Assembly: GCA_016281475.1 (NCBI GenBank)
Contig: JAEEIS010000151.1
Span: forward strand, 1 to 8,501
Source: Bacteroidales bacterium
Lineage (GTDB): Bacteria > Bacteroidota > Bacteroidia > Bacteroidales > P3
DNA: 8,501 nucleotides
Reading direction: 5' to 3'
This document shows, piece by piece, positions 6,501-8,501 of the stretch. Positions within the stretch are counted from its first letter, which is position 1. Each line of letters starts with the position of its first letter. A program made the translations under genes and the position numbers. The notes beneath the pieces are model-generated. The model was given only the letters and a program-made list of their open reading frames with translations. It did no database searches and was not told the DNA's origin.

Positions 6501-8501
6501 GGCACCTGTCAGCGACCCAATCATTGCAGGGCAGGCACCCACCGGTAACAACAATTGCTATAATTTCGCCAGCGAACTGCCTCCCTCTGGTTGGATAGAC
6601 CTCAGCCAGTTGACAACGGCACCCTATACCCTTAACCAGCAAGGCACTTGGGTTAACCTCAACGGCACATTCACGCTGACCGCTCCTAGCTCCTATAACC
6701 TGCTGTTCGTCTGGTGCAATGACGGCAGTGTCGGCACCAATCCCCCTGCGGCTATCGACAATGTGCAAATATACCTCAACACCTGCCTTCCACCCGACAA
6801 CCTGCGCAGCACGAGCAGCACGTCCACGAGCGTCACTGTCACATGGGATACCAACAGTGCCGACCACCACGAGGTGGCATACGGCACTCCCGGTTTCATT
6901 CCCAGCATAGGCATGATTACCACCTACACCAACAGTGCTACCATCACAGGCCTTATGGCGAATAGCAGCTACGATGTCTGCGTCCGCAACATCTGCAACC
7001 TCGGTACCGACACCAGCAGTTGGGCACGCATAACCCTCCGTACCGCCATGTGCGAAAACGGTTCTTCTGTTGACAACTACTCCTCCTCCATGCCCACCAC
7101 CACCAGTTCCCATTCACCCATTGGCTATAGTTTCTACAACTACAGCTATGTGCAGACTATCATCGACTCGGCCTATATGTCCAACATACATGGCAATGTC
7201 ACTGCATTTGGCTTTGTGCCTGCCTCCGTCAGGTCTGGCAGCTACTTCTCCAACATGACTGTCTACATGGCCAACGTGCCGGAAAGCGACCTCTCTTCAG
7301 GATTCATCCATCCCGACACAACCGACCACATATTCGTTACCATGCTCACCGATGTCGATTTCTCCTATACCTCCACGGACATGCAGGTACACACTTTCGA
7401 CACCACCTTCACATGGGACGGTCACAGCAATGTCCTTTTCGTAGTCAACCGTCAGCACGGCTCTTACAACTCCGGGGCCAGTTTTCAGGCTCATACGCAC
7501 ACGGGTACAAATGGCAAGATGCGATACATCAATCAGGACAGCGGTCCCATTAACCCCTCCACCGTCTCGGGCGGCTACAGCTCGGACGTAGTGGGTGACA
7601 TCACGCTGTATACCTGCGACTATATAGCTTGTCCTGCCCCCGACAGCCTGCAGGTATACGACATCACCAACTCCACCGCCACCTTCGACTGGGTGCCCGT
7701 TGTCTATGGTACCGCGTGGCAGCTGCATGTGTGGTTCAGCGGGGGCATCGACAGCATCTATACCGTCAGCAGCCACCCCACCACCGTGGGCGGCCTCTCG
7801 CCCAGCGTCACCTATCGGGCTGCCGTGCGTCCGCTCTGCGGCTCAGACAACAGTGTCGTGGGCAACTGGGGCGACACCGTCACCTTCACCACCGACGTAT
7901 GCCCCGATGTCACCGGCCTCACAGCCTCGGTCAGCGGCAATAGCGTCACCCTCGACTGGGATGCCCACCCACTGGCACAGTCCTGGGTTGTCGAATACGG
8001 CTACCACGGTTTCGACCTCGGTACTGGCACACAGATTACCACCACCCTCAACACCGCTACCGTGAACGGACTGCTTGAAGAGATGGAATACGACTTCCAC
8101 ATACGCACCCTTTGTGCTGCCGACTGGTATAGCGAAGAATGGACCACGGTCACCGCCACCACCGAGATGCAAGCCCTAGAAGACTGCGACCCCGTCGCCG
8201 AACTGACTGCCGCCAATATAACCCAGACCTCTGCCCTCCTCATCTGGAACCCAGGCAACACGGGCAACGAGTGGGAGGTGGTACTTAACGATGCTGCGGG
8301 AGCCACCCTCATCGAGGCGAGCACCACCGACCGCCAGTACCAGTTCTTGGGGCTCACCCCCGCCACCCCCTATCTCGCCAAGGTGCGCACCGTCTGCGGC
8401 GACGGCATCTACAGCGATTATGTCGGCACCAACTTTGTGACCATATCGGTAGGCATCGGCGATATGGCCAAACCCGCCTGCACCATCTTCCCAAATCCTG
8501 C
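427..8501 (+). CDS. Giant modular T9SS-exported surface protein with Fn3 and beta-sandwich modules (3' end outside linear window)
   Basis: The frame from ATG 427 has no stop in 2691 codons and runs off the window end. The start is well set: an in-frame TGA lies at 364-366 and the first ATG after it is 427, followed at once by a second ATG at 430. The product begins with a signal peptide. Then comes a strict alternation: A1, Fn3, B1, Fn3, B2, Fn3, C1, Fn3, B3, Fn3, A2, Fn3, B4, Fn3, A3, Fn3, C2, and three Fn3 in tandem. The last residues visible are the linker and the F-P-N-P start of a T9SS type A sorting domain. The rest of that domain is found at 122-352 if the identical window ends are joined, giving 2762 residues. 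Fn3 repeats show the usual Trp in the early strands and a Tyr-x-(V/I)-x-(V/I)-R-x-x-Cys strand. I infer an extracellular adhesin or carbohydrate-binding role. No protease, hydrolase or lipoprotein motif was seen, and the ligand is unknown. The open frame is certain; the function is not. Confidence 0.95.
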   Translation, partial: MMKKYIQILLFLATMVAVPCTIQGQRFYYTCDFDSDSATAGWAFANGFQANKWHIGTATHNGGTGSLYVSNTGGTSNEYTFTSTSFAYAYREFMLDSGSYSISYDWQCSGESNNDYIRVFLVPVSYPLIAGQDPMGGTNASYWSSAPLPSGFISLTGFDTKLNLQPSWQNFISEFTLPSAGRYRLVFAWANDASGGLNPPGAIDNIVFAQPACPRPDNLQFRNIRPTSLDFTWSENENATSWIVEIDSANVTVLADIVYDTSYTVGERAANTTYTVRVASLCGDEDTSMWYSTTFHTPCAYIDSLPYIDDFESSPYSGAVSFDQAFPDCWTRINDATGPYGHFPYISNQPAFAHNSDKGMYWYLSTAAGFSDNQYAILPGVDTSVYRISDLTLAFYAKTHVASDHPAPIVGVMANPYDASTFTPVYTFSDTAITPHWAIYVVPFTDYMGEGNFIAIKCPRPSSNAHLIVDDILLTDDWCNIPLEVSATPSIDEVTIRWNPNGGTSFTVTLDTDTVSFLTDSSYTFTGLTVNTPYSYSVATECAAGYSAFVTGETRTLCMPLDNLPYVQTFEYEPNGSSSSGTDFIGCWYHLNNGTTYGGYPYVNNTLSNHTPDGIKGLYWYNDTTVVTYGDYQCVVLPSIDTDLYPINTLQLSFWASSASASYSPVFVVGIMTDPYNINTFTPVDTVNVSNSTLWGNYTVNFNSYGGFGNHVAIRANRPSSTWGAYMDDITLREMPPCPEIRSLTADEIGSTSAMISWRSTASLTTAYGFDVLYDSVNSISYPPNMIVTDTFATLTNLTPATDYKVIVRALCGSNSDTGDSIFFSTHSLACVEMDPATADTIRFSNATVGQSGCLAYSTYGNTAYQAIYTASELTAAGLTAGRIYGIDLGFTTSSSYDKEFTIFLGNSSTTTINDAVLENPNAQQLVYGPAIHPVGTTGWQHYDFLTPFVWDGSSSIIMTTFMNQPIGLSQTSSEGITGYYEPAANRARCRYKNSDPFTLSDYNSGFIDGSYSNRASIHFYQGECMTLASCAPPLARVVRVEPYEVEIMWAPGYLEGSWNIAHRYGNSGAWVSDLIGTSLTSYIYNGLSPHTQCQFRVTALCGDTTMTTTLSATTPCAPLIELPYTQDFEAEPIGSNITTSAFLACWHRINNGAPYGGYPYVSNNALYNHTSGGTKSLDWYNGTTSDYGDYQVVVLPPVDSSVFHVRDLQLTFWAKSSYSPVFIVGALTDPEDITTFVGIDTIHVGNNTNWTEYEVPLHSYTGNGSYVALRANRPIPPRPSSSWEAYVDDITLDVIPLCPHVDNLTQTGATFNSITLEWEETGEATRWRVEYDTVDFIPGRHSTDSTISNDTTFILTGLDSSRIYYIYVAADCGGGEYGAYRSVRGRTLAAAPAMLPYYCSFEAVGNNGWELLNGNQTNSWYVGSAVNNGGLQSLYISDDGGATNSYNTAAVSYVYATRSINITETGEFVYSYDWRGQGESHYNDFTRVFLAPSSYQWSENINPTSSANTFATWSCPVGWVELTEDCGTPRTLAGSSTWRTVEGNFRLSTTGVYNLVFAWANNSGIGFNPPTAIDNVSLMRSTCPSPLVHVDHTTSDSIAVHWQPGGEESAWLVVCDTVTTVVYDTFYTIGNLSSSTSYTVIVRALCAVGDTSRPSSVVARTQCGLITALPFGHNFDSLSTAGSNHVPECWYGHSTYSSNYPEVVDRQDRYNSGHSLYLSMHYPDSTYTIVQLPGVDTSILPINTLQLNFSHMKEYGSGGVVVGVCTAPGMVGFTPIDTIIVNEYHSWHDFEVPMTDYIGTGSYITLSQYCPNDDLSLYLDEVQLVLAPSCVRPRNLVATTITTSDACLRWTPANGADSTFDIRYGRAGCNVDTLTSIPVTGADTLLLTGLDSGVVYDIYVRTICGSGDTSTWTSGSFRTQASSPINIFPYICDFTSPEGQAWNLENGNETNRWYVGTAAYHGTSDNRGLYISNNNGNTNSYNNSAISFAYAYRTFNMPVGQYDYSFDWRAQGESQYADFLRVFLAPVSDPIIAGQAPTGNNNCYNFASELPPSGWIDLSQLTTAPYTLNQQGTWVNLNGTFTLTAPSSYNLLFVWCNDGSVGTNPPAAIDNVQIYLNTCLPPDNLRSTSSTSTSVTVTWDTNSADHHEVAYGTPGFIPSIGMITTYTNSATITGLMANSSYDVCVRNICNLGTDTSSWARITLRTAMCENGSSVDNYSSSMPTTTSSHSPIGYSFYNYSYVQTIIDSAYMSNIHGNVTAFGFVPASVRSGSYFSNMTVYMANVPESDLSSGFIHPDTTDHIFVTMLTDVDFSYTSTDMQVHTFDTTFTWDGHSNVLFVVNRQHGSYNSGASFQAHTHTGTNGKMRYINQDSGPINPSTVSGGYSSDVVGDITLYTCDYIACPAPDSLQVYDITNSTATFDWVPVVYGTAWQLHVWFSGGIDSIYTVSSHPTTVGGLSPSVTYRAAVRPLCGSDNSVVGNWGDTVTFTTDVCPDVTGLTASVSGNSVTLDWDAHPLAQSWVVEYGYHGFDLGTGTQITTTLNTATVNGLLEEMEYDFHIRTLCAADWYSEEWTTVTATTEMQALEDCDPVAELTAANITQTSALLIWNPGNTGNEWEVVLNDAAGATLIEASTTDRQYQFLGLTPATPYLAKVRTVCGDGIYSDYVGTNFVTISVGIGDMAKPACTIFPNP
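505..1065 (+). other. Module A1: beta-sandwich module, first of three A copies
   Basis: Residues 27-213, directly after the signal peptide. The module shares with A2 and A3 a run of marks in the same order: W-x-x-G, G-S-L-Y-V-S-N, F-A-Y-A-Y-R, Y-D-W, G-E-S, D-Y-I-R-V-F-L-x-P, P-x-G-F or P-x-G-W, then L-V-F-A-W-A-N, and finally N-P-P-x-A-I-D-N. The A-I-D-N ending resembles the last strand of jelly-roll, MAM-like or choice-of-anchor modules of Bacteroidota surface proteins. That family link is inferred from appearance; homology among the three copies is directly visible. Confidence 0.75.
1339..1863 (+). other. Module B1: beta-sandwich module, first of four B copies
   Basis: Residues 305-479. 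B modules open with L-P-Y or L-P-F and an acidic F-E or F-D, and contain a Cys-Trp pair (here D-C-W-T-R-I-N). They then show P-Y-x-x-N, an L-P-x-x-D-T strand, a V-G-V-M/T strand, T-F-T-P-V, and a closing x-D-D-I-x-L. B1 is the most divergent in its middle (residues about 370-400) but keeps all anchor points. The module looks like the MAM-like or choice-of-anchor type; no catalytic residues are apparent. Confidence 0.72.
2116..2640 (+). other. Module B2: beta-sandwich module, second B copy
   Basis: Residues 564-738. Marks are L-P-Y, G-C-W-Y-H-L-N-N-G, Y-G-G-Y-P-Y-V-N-N, W-Y-N, Y-G-D-Y-Q, V-L-P, L-Q-L-S-F-W-A, Y-S-P-V-F-V-V-G, T-D-P, A-I-R-A-N-R-P and D-D-I-T-L. It is far closer to B3 than to B1 or B4, which suggests B2 and B3 are the most recent internal duplicates. 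Confidence 0.75.
2917..3501 (+). other. Module C1: beta-sandwich module, first of two C copies
   Basis: Residues 831-1025. Recognisable elements are A-Y-Q-A-I-Y-T-A-S-E-L, G-R-I-Y-G-I-D-L-G-F, F-T-I-F-L-G-N, and a W-x-H-Y-D-F strand leading to F-V-W-D-G and then a hydrophobic strand. The module closes in H-F-Y-Q-G-E-C. Modules of this look recur in large Bacteroidota surface proteins; I give no family name because no search was possible. Confidence 0.68.
3793..4323 (+). other. Module B3: beta-sandwich module, third B copy
   Basis: Residues 1123-1299. It shares long stretches with B2: C-W-x-x-x-N-N-G, Y-G-G-Y-P-Y-V, W-Y-N-x-T-T, Y-G-D-Y-Q, Y-S-P-V-F-x-V-G, A-L-R-A-N-R-P and Y-V-D-D-I-T-L. B3 has a small proline-rich insertion (P-I-P-P-R-P) after the A-N-R-P strand. 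Confidence 0.75.
4612..5178 (+). other. Module A2: beta-sandwich module, second A copy
   Basis: Residues 1396-1584. It opens with L-P-Y-Y-C-S-F-E and keeps the A-family marks S-W-Y-V-G, S-L-Y-I-S, Y-D-W-R-G-Q-G-E-S, R-V-F-L-A-P, V-F-A-W-A-N-N and N-P-P-T-A-I-D-N. At DNA level a 15-base block coding for F-A-W-A-N (5098-5112) is identical to 985-999 in A1, a trace of duplication. It carries two extra cysteines (W-S-C-P and E-D-C-G) absent from A1. Confidence 0.75.
5434..5919 (+). other. Module B4: beta-sandwich module, fourth B copy, shortest
   Basis: Residues 1670-1831. It keeps L-P-F, E-C-W-Y-G, S-L-Y-L-S, V-Q-L-P-G-V-D-T, L-Q-L-N-F, V-V-G-V, F-T-P-I-D-T and Y-L-D-E-V-Q-L. It lacks part of the mid-domain seen in B2 and B3, and has D-E in place of the usual D-D at the last strand. 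Confidence 0.7.
6211..6786 (+). other. Module A3: beta-sandwich module, third A copy
   Basis: Residues 1929-2120. It has the same marks as A1 and A2: R-W-Y-V-G, G-L-Y-I-S-N, F-A-Y-A-Y-R, F-D-W-R-A-Q-G-E-S, R-V-F-L-A-P-V-S, P-S-G-W, L-F-V-W-C-N and N-P-P-A-A-I-D-N. It resembles A1 in the P-(L/I)-I-A-G-Q segment, which A2 lacks. The alignment is by eye. Confidence 0.75.
7051..7632 (+). other. Module C2: beta-sandwich module, second C copy, diverged
   Basis: Residues 2209-2402. It follows C1 in order: Y-S-Y-V-Q-T-I-I, then V-T-A-F-G-F, M-T-V-Y-M-A-N, a T-F-D-T strand leading to F-T-W-D-G-H and V-L-F-V-V-N, and a closing D-I-T-L-Y-T-C. Identity to C1 is low, so this pair is older than B2/B3. Serine, threonine and tyrosine are very frequent in its first 40 residues. 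Confidence 0.62.
7630..8445 (+). other. Three tandem Fn3 domains before the sorting domain
   Basis: Residues 2402-2673 hold three Fn3-like units at about 7630-7902, 7900-8187 and 8185-8445. Each starts with a Cys (C-P-A-P, C-P-D-V, C-D-P-V), has a Trp about 20 residues later (F-D-W, L-D-W, L-I-W), and an R-x-x-C strand (V-R-P-L-C, I-R-T-L-C, V-R-T-V-C). Everywhere else in the protein single Fn3 units separate larger modules. This triple is probably a stalk next to the cell surface. The stretch is visibly richer in GC than the middle of the gene. Confidence 0.8.
8361..8501 (+). repeat. Terminal direct repeat, right copy (identical to 1-141)
   Basis: This copy is read in the frame of the long coding sequence. 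Base 8501 is the second base of the alanine codon completed by base 142 in the left copy, so overlapping the two copies continues the protein without a frame change into the T9SS domain and TAA 353-355. The unit length after removing one copy is 8360 bp. Confidence 0.97.

Larger units (their letters stand above)
1063..7053 (+). repeat. Eight single Fn3 spacers dispersed between modules
   Basis: Fn3-like units lie at 1063-1323, 1861-2100, 2638-2919, 3517-3777, 4321-4608, 5176-5418, 5917-6192 and 6784-7053. Each is about 80-95 residues. Typical start: a Cys followed by P and a hydrophobic strand, then x-W. Typical end: a Y-x-V-x-V-R-x-x-C-G strand, then a polar loop and T-x-C or a close variant. 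They are protein-level repeats, well diverged in DNA. In this setting Fn3 units usually act as rigid spacers or weak binding modules. Confidence 0.8.

Noticed and set aside
6259..7113. Minus-strand frame of 284 codons as a gene
   Set aside because: It lies wholly inside the sense surface-protein frame, mirrors its codons, has a low-complexity Val/Gly/Ala-rich product, and no start signals.
7297..7776. Minus-strand frame of 159 codons, and similar ones at 1375-1824 and 3757-4203
   Set aside because: All are antisense shadows of the sense gene in codon register, with no domain or motif.
7629..8065. Forward frames at 7629-7943 and 7700-8065 in other registers
   Set aside because: The sense Fn3 domains in the main frame are clear here. 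The products are Pro/Ser/Arg/His-rich, as expected from GC-rich off-frame reading.
1..8501. Ordinary plasmid or phage genome
   Set aside because: No replication, mobilisation, toxin-antitoxin, capsid, terminase or integrase gene is present, and the single frame fills the unit.
1..8501. CRISPR array, tRNA, rRNA, insertion sequence or diversity-generating retroelement
   Set aside because: No short spaced direct repeats, tRNA-like arms, rRNA-like blocks, transposase or reverse transcriptase motifs are seen. The repeats present are diverged protein modules.

Overview
The window is one giant reading frame for a secreted, repeat-built surface protein of the Bacteroidota, probably class Bacteroidia. 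The evidence for that lineage is a C-terminal type IX secretion (T9SS) type A sorting domain, a chain of Cys-flanked fibronectin type III (Fn3) domains alternating with large beta-sandwich modules, and the absence of a strong Shine-Dalgarno sequence. No ribosomal or other marker gene is present, so no finer placement is possible.

Layout. Positions 2-355 are the 3' end of a coding sequence: the end of an Fn3 domain, then a complete T9SS sorting domain and a TAA stop. Positions 356-426 are a 71-base spacer with a weak terminator-like hairpin. From ATG 427 a frame stays open to the last base of the window, 8501: 2691 full codons without a stop. It encodes a signal peptide, three type A modules (residues 27-213, 1396-1584, 1929-2120), four type B modules (305-479, 564-738, 1123-1299, 1670-1831), two type C modules (831-1025, 2209-2402) and eleven Fn3-like domains, the last three in tandem. 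Module letters are local names given here from internal alignment by eye.

The ends match. Bases 8361-8501 are identical to bases 1-141. Joining them gives a closed 8360-bp unit, and the long frame runs in register through the join into the T9SS domain and stop. The whole unit is then a single 2762-residue protein (roughly 290-300 kDa) plus 71 bp of spacer. It carries no replication, mobilisation or maintenance gene. This may be a real DNA circle, a head-to-tail array of the gene in a chromosome, or an assembly-graph loop. The sequence alone cannot decide, although 141 is also a standard k-mer length in metagenome assembly.

Working model (inference): the protein is exported by Sec, crosses the outer membrane through the T9SS, loses its C-terminal domain and is displayed or released as a long rod-like adhesin or carbohydrate-binding protein. 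No catalytic motif was recognised and the ligand is unknown.
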